NCBI GenBank assembly: GCA_003483675.1 | Contig: DMYK01000280.1 | Span: 2,107-7,900 of the forward strand | Direction of reading: 5' to 3' | DNA: 5,794 nucleotides | Source: Microcoleaceae cyanobacterium UBA11344 | GTDB lineage: Bacteria; Cyanobacteriota; Cyanobacteriia; Cyanobacteriales; Microcoleaceae | Shown here: one piece after another, positions 1 through 5,062 of the stretch | Layout of the letters: every line of letters starts with the position of its first letter | How positions within the stretch are numbered: position 1 is the first letter of the stretch | The notes under the pieces: generated by a model | Seen by the model: the letters and a program-made list of their open reading frames with translations, nothing else | Databases searched by the model: none | What the model was told of the DNA's origin: nothing | Program-made: the position numbers and the translations under genes

Positions 1-965
1 ATTCAACCCAAGATTTGTCTGCCATTTCGTCTATAAAATCACCAACGCTGTTTTACGAATGGAAAAATTATCGCTGTGCTTATGATTTTTACAACCCAAA
101 TGCTACCACAGCCGATAATAGCATACCCTTAGTTTTAATTCATCCTATCGGAGTTGGTTTGTCAAGAGTCTTTTGGCATAGATTTTGCGAAAGTTGGCAC
201 AAAGCAGGTAACAGCAATCCGATTTACAATCCCGATCTTTTGGGTTGTGGCGAATGCGAAATGCCGGCTGTAGCCTGCTATCCTGATGATTGGGCTGCAC
301 AGTTGCAGTTTTTCTTGGAAACTGTTGTGAAAAAACCTGCGATCGTCCTGGTGCAAGGTGCTCTATTATCAGTAGCCTTGGCTTTAGCAAAAATTGAGCA
401 GGAAAGCGGATCGAATTTAATGCGCGGGCTAGTGTTAGCCGGGCCTCCTGCTTGGGCGGTGCTCAACAAACATTCGACTGAAAGACAGCAAAGAATTGTC
501 TGGAATCTGTTAGATTCTCCCTTGGGAAATGCTTTTTACCGCTACGCCAGACGCGCTGAATTTTTGCGTTCTTTTTCCATTAAACAACTGTTTGGCGATG
601 CGGCGAAAGTTGACGGCGAATGGTTGGATGCTTTGCAGGCTGGGGCGGCTAATCCTGATAGCCGCCATGCGGTTTTCTCGTTTTTGGCGGGGTTTTGGCG
701 ACAGGATTATAGTAGCACGATTCAAAAGTGCGATCGACCCGCACTCGTGATCATGGGAGAAAAAGCCTCAAGCATCAGTCAAGCTGGTAAAGCAGAAAAA
801 CCGGAGGAAAGATTAGCACAATATTTAGCCAATTTTCCCAATGCTGAAGGTTTATTAATGCCTGGGCGCAATGTTTTACCCTACGAATCAACCGCAGAAT
901 TTGTTAATGCTGTGGCGGAGTTTGTGAATAAGTTAAATAAACAGGACTTACGCATTGTAAGGTAA
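1..965 (+). CDS. alpha/beta-hydrolase-fold protein, apparent pseudoenzyme (5' partial)
   Basis: The frame is open to the left edge; the first start-like codon is a TTG at 15, but in-frame codons before it (S-T-Q-D) suggest the true start lies upstream. Numbering from that TTG, 316 residues are visible. The fold is suggested by HPIG (43-46, oxyanion-type loop), the strand plus 'NPDLLGCGE' (72-80, like the D-x-x-G-x-G-x-S region), the strand-elbow 'VLVQGALLS' (111-119), 'LVIMGEK' (244-250) and 'LMPGRNVLPYES' (281-292). The usual catalytic residues appear missing: the nucleophile elbow reads Q-G-A-L-L instead of G-x-S-x-G, the acid loop has E-K-A-S, and the GH near the C-terminus is GR. I therefore infer a non-catalytic or altered-activity member; its function is unknown. 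The last residues (QDLRIVR) come from an inserted repeat. The ancestral end was probably NKLNKN-stop, as preserved at 1081-1097. It converges on the toxin gene downstream. Confidence 0.8.
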   Translation, partial: STQDLSAISSIKSPTLFYEWKNYRCAYDFYNPNATTADNSIPLVLIHPIGVGLSRVFWHRFCESWHKAGNSNPIYNPDLLGCGECEMPAVACYPDDWAAQLQFFLETVVKKPAIVLVQGALLSVALALAKIEQESGSNLMRGLVLAGPPAWAVLNKHSTERQQRIVWNLLDSPLGNAFYRYARRAEFLRSFSIKQLFGDAAKVDGEWLDALQAGAANPDSRHAVFSFLAGFWRQDYSSTIQKCDRPALVIMGEKASSISQAGKAEKPEERLAQYLANFPNAEGLLMPGRNVLPYESTAEFVNAVAEFVNKLNKQDLRIVR

Positions 966-1034
966 TTCTGTCATGGGGAGTTTGTGAATAAGTTAAATAA
1001 ACAGGACTTACGCATTGTAAGGTAATTCTGTCAT
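917..1034 (+). repeat. 58-bp direct tandem repeat with 60-bp period
   Basis: Positions 917-974 and 977-1034 are identical by eye, with only two spacer bases. The first copy contains the end of the hydrolase-like gene and its TAA stop. The unit joins the gene tail (ending AAGTTAAATAAA) to a 'CAGGACTTACGCATTG' repeat segment. A recent unequal exchange or replication slippage explains it. Confidence 0.92.
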
Positions 1035-1055
1035 TCTGAGTGAAACGAAGAATCT
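1030..1055. repeat. small dispersed repeat of the 'GTCATTCTGAG...GAAGAATCT' type
   Basis: The sequence begins GTCATTCTGAGTGAAACG and closes with AAGAATCT; the ATTCT/AGAAT ends can pair as a short hairpin. This type of repeat is frequent between genes in cyanobacterial genomes (recognition from memory). The copy number in this genome cannot be judged from one window. Confidence 0.55.
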
Positions 1056-1137
1056 CATGCTGTAGCGGAGTTTGTGAATAAGTTAAATAAAAATTAAATC
1101 TATTCCTGAAGTGGTCGTCTAATAATCACTGACACAG

Positions 1138-1422
1138 TTAATAGACCTCATCATGTGTGCCGATGTCGAGTAAAACAATGACTTCACTATTTGTTTCCGT
1201 ATCCTCTTCAATCGAGAAAACGATACGACAATCATAGCCGCAAGAGCAGGACTGAAGACCGTCGAGTTTGCCGCCTAGTTTGTGGGTACTTAGGTTGGGA
1301 AAAAATACATCTGCTTCCATTTGTTGAAGAGATTCTTCAATACGTTGCTGGATCTCAGGATTTCGTTTGACAAACTTGCGAAATGCTCGTTTGAATTTGG
1401 GAGTCAGAACCAGTTGTCTCAT
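1138..1422 (-). CDS. type II toxin, RelE/YafQ-like mRNA interferase
   Basis: A 94-residue protein with the RelE/ParE-superfamily layout: basic N-terminal helices (TPKFKRAFRKFVKRNPE, 7-23), a helix rich in Q/E (24-37), then 'THKLGGKLDGLQSCSCGYDCRIVFSI' (46-71) and a C-terminal strand ending 'DIGTHDEVY'. The HKL-G-L motif, R66 in RIVF and H90 in GTHDEVY match the positions of conserved and catalytic residues in YafQ-type toxins, so it is expected to cleave mRNA at the ribosome when free of antitoxin. The length is normal and the frame intact. Its ATG overlaps the antitoxin stop by four bases (ATGA), so the two are translationally coupled in antitoxin-first order. The family assignment is confident; the activity is inferred. 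Confidence 0.9.
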   Translation of the reverse strand: MRQLVLTPKFKRAFRKFVKRNPEIQQRIEESLQQMEADVFFPNLSTHKLGGKLDGLQSCSCGYDCRIVFSIEEDTETNSEVIVLLDIGTHDEVY

Positions 1423-1646
1423 GCTTCGGGATCGTCCAAAGACTGGCGTAATGTTGCAATAACATCCTCGGCTGACTGGTGTCGAAATTTGCCTGTACGG
1501 AAATCAGCTAAGGTTTTTTGGGCATCAGCAGCTATTTCGGCGCGGATACTCTCGCGGTGACGGTTTTGCAGGATTTTTATCAGCATTTCCTGCTGTTCGT
1601 AGGACAGTTGCAAAGCAGTTTCTAGCACTTGGTCGAGGGTATTCAT
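1419..1646 (-). CDS. antitoxin of the RelE/YafQ-type module
   Basis: A 75-residue acidic, mostly helical protein directly upstream of and overlapping the toxin gene (ATGA overlap at 1419-1422). It starts 'MNTLDQVLETALQLSYEQQEMLIKILQNR' and ends with the acidic tail 'LRQSLDDPEA'. This resembles the small cyanobacterial antitoxins paired with YafQ/RelE-like toxins, where the N-terminal part serves in dimerisation and DNA binding and the C-terminal part wraps the toxin. I assign the role mainly from position, size and this resemblance. No good Shine-Dalgarno is visible before the ATG. Autorepression by the complex in the 1647-1757 intergenic region is expected from the family but not shown. Confidence 0.82.
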   Translation of the reverse strand: MNTLDQVLETALQLSYEQQEMLIKILQNRHRESIRAEIAADAQKTLADFRTGKFRHQSAEDVIATLRQSLDDPEA

Positions 1647-1757
1647 AGAGTTAGGGTATTAGCTCTAAGGTTGAACAAATTGCGAAGTTGAGTAAATTGT
1701 ATCGCTTATTCCAAGACTAGGCTACACTAAAAAAAATGTACTAAACTCGGTTTTGTC
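1647..1757. promoter_or_regulatory. divergent intergenic region between two TA modules
   Basis: This 111-bp AT-rich gap separates the leftward YafQ-type module from the rightward DUF433 gene, so both promoters should lie here. A TACAAT hexamer on the minus strand (1696-1701) and TACACT on the plus strand (1723-1728) resemble -10 boxes. Neither has a convincing -35 at normal spacing, so exact promoters are not assigned. Confidence 0.35.
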
Positions 1758-1985
1758 ATGAGCGACAACATCATTACAATCGAACCAGGTAAACGCGGTG
1801 GAAAGCCTTGCATCAGGCGAATGCGAATTACCGTGTATGATGTGTTGGGTTGGCTGGCTGTGGGAATGTCTCATGCAGAGATTCTGGACGATTTTCCAGA
1901 GTTGACGGAGGAAGACATTAGAGCGTGTTTAGAATTCGCTGCTGACCAAGAACGCTGTCTGATTGCTGTGGTAGGTGGCACTTGA
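1758..1985 (+). CDS. DUF433 family antitoxin
   Basis: A 75-residue protein with the complete DUF433 pattern: 'ITIEPGKRGGKPCIRRMRITVYDVLGWLAVGMSHAEILDDFPELTEEDIRACLEFAADQE'. Key elements are GGKPCI-R--RITV (14-27), G-S-EIL--FP-LT (36-50) and DIRACLEFAA (53-62). DUF433 proteins are winged-helix, VapB-like antitoxins usually encoded just before a DUF5615 PIN-like toxin, and that order is seen here. The gene is intact, but its partner is truncated, so it is now an orphan antitoxin or a regulator. No clear ribosome site precedes ATG 1758. Confidence 0.9.
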   Translation: MSDNIITIEPGKRGGKPCIRRMRITVYDVLGWLAVGMSHAEILDDFPELTEEDIRACLEFAADQERCLIAVVGGT

Positions 1986-2106
1986 AACTGCTGTTTATGA
2001 AACTTCTGTTTGACCAAAACTTAAGCCGGAAACTGGTAACTCGACTTGCAGATATTTTCCCTGAATCTAGTCATATCAAATCCGGTGGCATCGGAATTGA
2101 TATATA
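1982..2106 (+). pseudogene. truncated DUF5615 PIN-like toxin, 5' fragment
   Basis: From ATG 1997 the frame reads 'MKLLFDQNLSRKLVTRLADIFPESSH' and then enters repeat sequence, ending at TAG 2104-2106. This start is the signature N-terminus of DUF5615 PIN-like proteins (LLFDQNLS with the conserved acidic D, then PESSHV), which normally run about 110-120 residues; only about 26 native codons survive. A TTG at 1982, overlapping the DUF433 stop (TTGA) and preceded by AGGTGG at 1973-1978, is an alternative in-frame start adding LKLLF before MKLLF. No downstream remnant of the gene is recognisable, so the rest was deleted rather than only separated by insertion. It cannot be an active nuclease. Confidence 0.85.
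2073..2103. repeat. 31-bp imperfect palindromic repeat, copy 1
   Basis: It starts ATATCAAATCCGG and ends CGGAATTGATAT, so the two ends are nearly complementary. Related copies lie at 2221-2234 joined to 3015-3029 (split by the intron) and, inverted, at 3081-3105. It marks the point where the DUF5615 coding sequence stops. The uninterrupted TCCGGTGGCATCGGAAT at 2081-2097 is the reference used to set the intron ends. Confidence 0.85.
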
Positions 2107-2226
2107 GCAACCGCCAAGGTGGTTAAGACATGGATGGTAACAGAGCGTAGTCGAAATGTCATTTTTATAGACTACACTTCGACTACGATCTGTTACCTAA
2201 CCACCTTGGCGAATGCTATTATATCA
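2098..2226. mobile_element. 129-bp MITE-like inverted repeat element
   Basis: The two halves are near-complementary over almost the full length. The ends are TGATATA-TAGCA and TGCTATTATATCA; then comes a perfect 14-bp pair CGCCAAGGTGGTTA (2112-2125) with 2198-2211; then a 20-bp pair 2136-2155 with 2178-2197 (one mismatch). The left arm carries ten extra bases (2126-2135), leaving a loop around 2156-2177. There is no coding capacity. As RNA it would fold into one long hairpin. It is probably a non-autonomous element; the TA-rich ends would suit a Tc1/IS630-type transposase, but that is a guess. Confidence 0.85.
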
Positions 2227-2234
2227 TGTCCGGT
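2222..2234 (+). other. intron-binding sites IBS2 and IBS1 in the 5' exon
   Basis: IBS2 TATCATG (2222-2228) and IBS1 TCCGGT (2229-2234) sit side by side immediately before the 5' splice site, as group II introns require. They match the proposed EBS2 and EBS1 in the intron. IBS2 is drawn from the end of the 129-bp element/repeat arm and IBS1 from the palindrome. Confidence 0.75.
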
Positions 2235-2510
2235 GTGCGATTCGTTTAACCTAAATGGGTAGGTTCTCCTATCCAGGGACGGTTAGCCTGACTCCTAGGA
2301 GTCAGTGATAACTGATTACATTTCGCTCGTGAGACATTAAGTCAAGTCCCAGTCCGCAGGTGCAGCGGTAAAAGCATATCCCCTATTGTGTTGGGTAGCA
2401 ACTAACAGGATAAAGCGGGGATAAAAGGCAGAAAGACTCTTAGCCAAATGGAGTAGCTGTCGAGCCAGAACATATGCGTAGCGAAAGCAAAAATGTGTCT
2501 GAACCACCGT

Positions 2511-2517
2511 TATGATA
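2511..2517 (+). other. predicted EBS2 of the group II intron
   Basis: TATGATA is complementary to IBS2 TATCATG at 2222-2228: six Watson-Crick pairs and one U-G pair. It lies in domain I, upstream of EBS1, the normal order. Confidence 0.7.
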
Positions 2518-2648
2518 GATGGTCAAATGGCTGATAGACGCCCGCCAAAAGGCAAGGATAGGGCATAAGCAATTATCGGATTGACTTATCAGCACTGCCC
2601 AATAAACCCGGTGGAGAGCATTACGCTGTCATGTTCAACCAATGTGTA

Positions 2649-2654
2649 ATCGGA
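2649..2654 (+). other. predicted EBS1 of the group II intron
   Basis: ATCGGA pairs with IBS1 TCCGGT (2229-2234) over six positions, five Watson-Crick and one U-G. It precedes a strong stem (CACTCACAGC 2667-2676 with GCTGTGAGTG 2708-2717) in the 3' part of domain I. Confidence 0.68.
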
Positions 2655-2936
2655 ACGAAGTAAAGCACTCACAGCCCTTAAATAATTAAGTAGGTTGCTA
2701 GCCGTAAGCTGTGAGTGTGTGGGATGGTTGCAAAAGCCAATGCTTTGTTGTAATGACAGAGATCTGCTGACAGCACCGGGTGGTGTAAAAGATAGAGACT
2801 AAGTAGCCCTTTAAAAGCCTAATGCCACAGAAAAATCTGATGGTGGGATGTAGGGGTAAAAGGAAAACTATCAAGCGGTAGAAATCATCTCATGATGCGA
2901 TCGTACTGTATCTATAACCAGGATTACATCACTCAG

Positions 2937-3014
2937 GAGCCGTGTGCGGTGAAAGTCGCAAGCACGGTTTTGTAGGAGAGATGGTGGGGGACACCCTGCC
3001 ATCGACTCTCTAAC
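2937..3014 (+). ncRNA. group II intron domains V and VI
   Basis: Domain V (2937-2970) begins GAGCCGTGTGCGG, has the GAAA tetraloop (2951-2954), and closes with GCACGGTTT; the catalytic AGC triad is 2938-2940. Domain VI pairs GAGAG (2976-2980) with CTCTC (3006-3010) and ATGG-TGGGG with the CC-TGCCAT segment. It leaves A3005 as the likely branch-point adenosine, nine bases before the 3' end; seven or eight is more usual, so the branch point is approximate. Confidence 0.93.
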
Positions 3015-3030
3015 GGCATCGGAATGATTT

Positions 3031-3058
3031 AACCGCAGAGAACGCAGAGAACGCAGAG
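3031..3058 (+). repeat. AACGCAGAG short tandem repeat
   Basis: Three consecutive units are seen: AACCGCAGAG, AACGCAGAG, AACGCAGAG. Sequences of this 'ACCGCAGAGAACGCAGAG' kind are widespread between genes in cyanobacteria (recognition from memory). Here it forms the centre of the repeat element split by the intron. Confidence 0.85.
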
Positions 3059-3117
3059 GGAGATAAGAGAGAGATGAATAATTCCGATGCTAACGGAATT
3101 GATATTACCCACAGTCA

Positions 3118-3345
3118 GGACACGGCGCCGTGCCCTTCTTCGTGTCAACTTAACTTCTAACCCAGTCACAGACTGCTGTTTGACTATTAAACTTAGATTC
3201 CCCCTAGCCCCCCTTAATCAGGGGGGGGACAAGAGTCCGATCTTTCGTCCCCCTGATTAAGGGGGATTTAGGGGGATCTAGACCTAGGTAAAAGCGATAT
3301 TTATTATGGGTTTCAGTCTTAAGTTGACACCAATGGGCAGTGCCG
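3118..3345. repeat. inverted repeat arms around the 3194-3280 hairpin
   Basis: GTGTCAACTTAA at 3142-3153 is the exact reverse complement of TTAAGTTGACAC at 3319-3330. The outward sequences (GGACACGGCGCCGTGCC at 3119-3135 and GGGCAGTGCCGTTTCC at 3335-3350) are also related in inverted orientation. The enclosed C-rich hairpin therefore seems to lie within an older repeat. CACGGCGCCGTG (3120-3131) is itself a perfect palindrome. No gene is visible in this stretch. Confidence 0.6.
3194..3280. repeat. C/G-rich inverted repeat (CCCCCTTAATCAGGGGG type)
   Basis: The left arm TAGATTCCCCCTAG...TTAATCAGGGGG (3194-3226) pairs with the right arm CCCCCTGATTAAGGGGG...TAGA-like end (3249-3280), leaving a short loop. 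This is a common cyanobacterial intergenic repeat that could act as a strong transcript hairpin, though no adjacent gene end needs it. Confidence 0.85.
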
Positions 3346-3448
3346 TTTCCCTACAATTAATCGGGCGATGGTTACATCCGAGGGGGCGATGGCGTTCCGC
3401 CCCGCAAGCTACGATTATTTTGGGGTAGGGAAACGGCATTGCCGTGTC
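3335..3448. repeat. inverted repeat with GGCA-TGCCGTTTCCCTA arms
   Basis: TGCCGTTTCCCTA (3341-3353) is the reverse complement of TAGGGAAACGGCA (3426-3438), with further partial pairing outside (GGCAGTGCC with GGCATTGCC). The interior contains a smaller hairpin, GGGGCG...CGCCCC-like, near 3384-3403. No coding sequence was found. The bases between 3449 and 3493 show nothing recognisable. Confidence 0.75.
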
Positions 3449-3501
3449 CTCCGTTGCCTGTACTAATCTAAGACTTAAGCAACTGTTATATGCGTAAGGT
3501 G

Positions 3502-3510
3502 CGTCAGAGT
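3502..3510 (+). repeat. target-site duplication, left copy
   Basis: CGTCAGAGT lies directly against the left terminal repeat of the IS and equals 4999-5007 on the other side. Nine bases is in the usual range for IS4-family elements. Confidence 0.93.
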
Positions 3511-4998
3511 CATTGGTGACAAGTTAAGGAAATGAGTAAATTGTCAAGAGAAAGATTGCGAAGGGTGTAAAATCATGCGAAACTCAGGATAGACAAGTAG
3601 TTGAGCGCTTGTGACCAGCCATGCAGACCAGCCGAAAAACCAATCGAGACCACGGAAAAAAGAAGCAAAGACCAATGGTAGAAGATGAGGTAATTGCCCA
3701 GCAATTAGAAGCATTACTCACGCCAGCCATCACGAATCAAGAAAATTACTACCGTAAACTAGGACTCAGAGACAGAATACTGAACTTACCGTTGATGATG
3801 GCGGCGGTGTTAACCATACTGTGGAGAGACGTAGCCGGAGTCAGAGAACTGACAAGAGTGTTAGCCAGAGAAGGTTTTCTGTGGTGTAATCCGACTCAAG
3901 TAAGTCAACAAGCAATATCGCAACGATTTTTGACATTTCCATCATCGCTATTCGAGAAAGTATTTAAAGATTTATTACCTAGTTTAAGAACGGCATGGCC
4001 AAGTAGAAATCAACGTCCCTTGCCAGAAAGTATTCAGTTTACCTATCAAAGTTTGAGAAGGTTTGGATAGTAGATGGTTCTAGGAGGCATTATTTCGTAA
4101 ATTACAAAGCTTATTAGAGGCGACACAAGGACAATTAGCAGGAAAGATGAGTGTCGTAATTGATTTAGTGACTAGGCTACCTGTAGAGATTTGGTTTGAA
4201 TAAAATCCTCAAGCAGCCGATACTAGATTTGAATAAAATATCTTGAATTTAGTTGAATAAAATACCTTGCTATTATTAGATAGAGGTTTTTACCACTTTA
4301 ACTTTTGGCGAAAAATAACTGCACAGAATATGGAATTTATGCCGAGAATAAAAAACAAATCAAGCAAAATTGAACAAGTGTTTACAGATAGTTATGGGTT
4401 CCGAGACCGGAAGATAAGTATGGGTTATGGCACAAAAAAGACGACCTTTATTAGCTTACGTTTAATTGAAGTGCGTTCAGTAAAAACTTGGCATTCTTAT
4501 TTAACCAGTGTCTGAGAACCTCAGATTTTACCTCCCTATCTAGTAGCCGATTTATATCGGCGACGATGGCGGATTGAAGATGCTTTTAATACGGTAAAAA
4601 GGCTCTTGGGTTTAAGTTATTTATGGACTGGTTTGCTCAAGGGTATTCAACTACAGATTTGGGGTACTTGGCTTTTTTATGCCGTCTTAGTAGATTTAGG
4701 TGATGCTGTAGCTGATGAACTTTCTCTACCTTTTGAGGACATATCATTAGAAATGATTGATCGCGGTCTTGATCATTTCTCGGTAGCTCATCAAAAAGCT
4801 AAGGCAACCGATCCTGTTAAGTATTTTGCAGATTCAAAAAATAGAGATTTAGGCATTATTAAACCAAGGCGAAAACCGAATGTTAAGTTAATTGTCGCTC
4901 CTTTTCCTGAGATTCAACGAGGGTCTGACGAGTTTTTTTTCAGTAATTCTCTGAAAACCTCTTGACAAGAGGCATACAGGCTTAACTTGTCACCAATG
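3511..4998 (+). mobile_element. IS4-family insertion sequence, 1488 bp, with decayed transposase
   Basis: Terminal inverted repeats are perfect over 18 bp: CATTGGTGACAAGTTAAG at 3511-3528 and its complement at 4981-4998. A subterminal TTGTCAAGAG (3541-3550) echoes the right-hand CTCTTGACAAGAGG. The flanks are 9-bp direct repeats CGTCAGAGT (3502-3510 and 4999-5007), a proper target duplication. The single transposase on the plus strand carries the IS4 YREK signature. The intact ends mean it could still be moved by a related transposase acting in trans, but it cannot move itself. Confidence 0.95.
3621..4965 (+). pseudogene. IS4-family transposase, inactivated
   Basis: The N-terminal part is open from ATG 3621 (or ATG 3675, MVEDEV, which may be the real start) to 4070, including 'RDRILNLPLMMAAVLTILWRDVAGVRELTRVLAREGFLW'. 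The remainder is recovered after two -1-type frame changes. The first, near 4058-4060 (apparently one A lost), gives KVWIVDGS with the first catalytic D (4073-4075). The second, near 4082 (about four bases lost), gives EALFRKLQSLLEATQGQLAGKMSVVID... In-frame stops then occur at 4201, 4234, 4258 (all TAA) and 4513 (TGA). The second D lies in LLLLDRGFY (near 4266-4292), and the glutamate in YRRRWRIEDAFNTVK, a perfect Y(2)R(3)E(6)K signature. All three DDE residues remain, but no functional protein can be made by normal decoding. The stop TGA 4963-4965 lies in a palindrome, CCTCTTGACAAGAGG (4958-4972). Confidence 0.95.
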
Positions 4999-5007
4999 CG
5001 TCAGAGT
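4999..5007 (+). repeat. target-site duplication, right copy
   Basis: CGTCAGAGT directly follows the right terminal repeat of the IS and is identical to 3502-3510. Confidence 0.93.
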
Positions 5008-5062
5008 AGAAAAACCTGTTGAAATCGAAATAATCAATGTCTGACGCACCCTACAAGTTTAT

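Larger units (their letters stand above)
907..1091 (+). repeat. duplicated gene tail flanking inserted small repeats
   Basis: Positions 907-941 (the hydrolase C-terminal codons) reappear at 1057-1091 with one mismatch, 150 bp away. Only the downstream copy is followed by AATTAA, giving a natural stop. The material between them is a small-repeat sequence plus the 60-bp tandem copy. This looks like insertion of a repeat with a ~35-bp duplication of the target, followed by tandem doubling. Confidence 0.8.
2235..3014 (+). mobile_element. ORF-less group II intron, 780 nt
   Basis: The 5' end is the group II consensus GTGCG (2235-2239). A typical domain V lies at 2937-2970, a domain VI hairpin at 2976-3010, and the 3' end is AC (3013-3014). 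Removing the interval joins TCCGGT to GGCATCGGAAT, recreating exactly the 17-nt sequence present at 2081-2097. Predicted EBS2 and EBS1 pair with adjacent exon sites directly upstream of the 5' splice site. No reverse transcriptase/maturase reading frame is present; domain IV (roughly 2850-2935) is short. Splicing or mobility would need a maturase encoded elsewhere. The domain V sequence and two-site exon recognition point to the IIA/IIB type (perhaps cyanobacterial/chloroplast-like) rather than IIC. The exons are non-coding repeat, so splicing has no visible protein consequence. Confidence 0.93.
2221..3105. repeat. small inverted-repeat element interrupted by the group II intron
   Basis: With 2235-3014 removed, 2221-2234 plus 3015-3105 form a 105-bp element. 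Its left arm (ATATCATGTCCGGT + GGCATCGGAATGATT) is inversely repeated at 3081-3105 (ATTCCGATGC...GGAATTGATAT). The middle holds the AACGCAGAG tandem. The arms are the same repeat family as 2073-2103. Its first six bases also belong to the right end of the 129-bp element, so the two are abutted or overlapping. Confidence 0.78.
3494..5054. repeat. 64-bp palindromic repeat split by the IS element
   Basis: With the IS and one 9-bp target copy removed, 3494-3510 joins 5008-5054. Its ends are GTAAGGTGCGTCAGA (3494-3508) and TCTGACGCACCCTAC (5040-5054), inverted repeats with one mismatch. The GGTGCGTCAGA...TCTGACGCACC pair is a typical cyanobacterial small repeat. It ends eight bases before the cysS stop codon. 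Confidence 0.85.

Noticed and set aside
15..17. TTG as the start of the hydrolase-like protein
   Set aside because: The frame is open through the left window edge, so the gene is better treated as 5' partial.
145..725. Minus-strand and other-frame open frames across the hydrolase-like gene
   Set aside because: They overlap a well-supported coding frame, show no recognisable protein features and have no ribosome sites.
917..1091. CRISPR-like array from the regularly spaced copies
   Set aside because: The two full copies are almost directly adjacent with no spacers, and the unit contains the end of a coding gene.
1321..1560. Plus-strand 79-codon frame across the toxin-antitoxin genes
   Set aside because: It is antisense to two confident overlapping genes and has no family features.
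2235..3014. A novel structured RNA or riboswitch
   Set aside because: The structured features are fully explained by a group II intron with a recognisable domain V.
3541..3573. Promoter for the transposase (TTGTCA ... TAAAAT)
   Set aside because: The spacing of 21 bases is too long for a standard promoter, and TTGTCAAGAG is explained as a subterminal repeat.
4201..4260. Programmed recoding of TAA in the transposase
   Set aside because: The same gene also has two frameshifts and a TGA stop, so general decay is the simpler reading; only the repeated context is kept as a finding.
4958..4972. Intrinsic terminator at CCTCTTGACAAGAGG after the transposase
   Set aside because: The palindrome has almost no loop and no T-tract follows; it matches the subterminal repeat at the other end of the IS.
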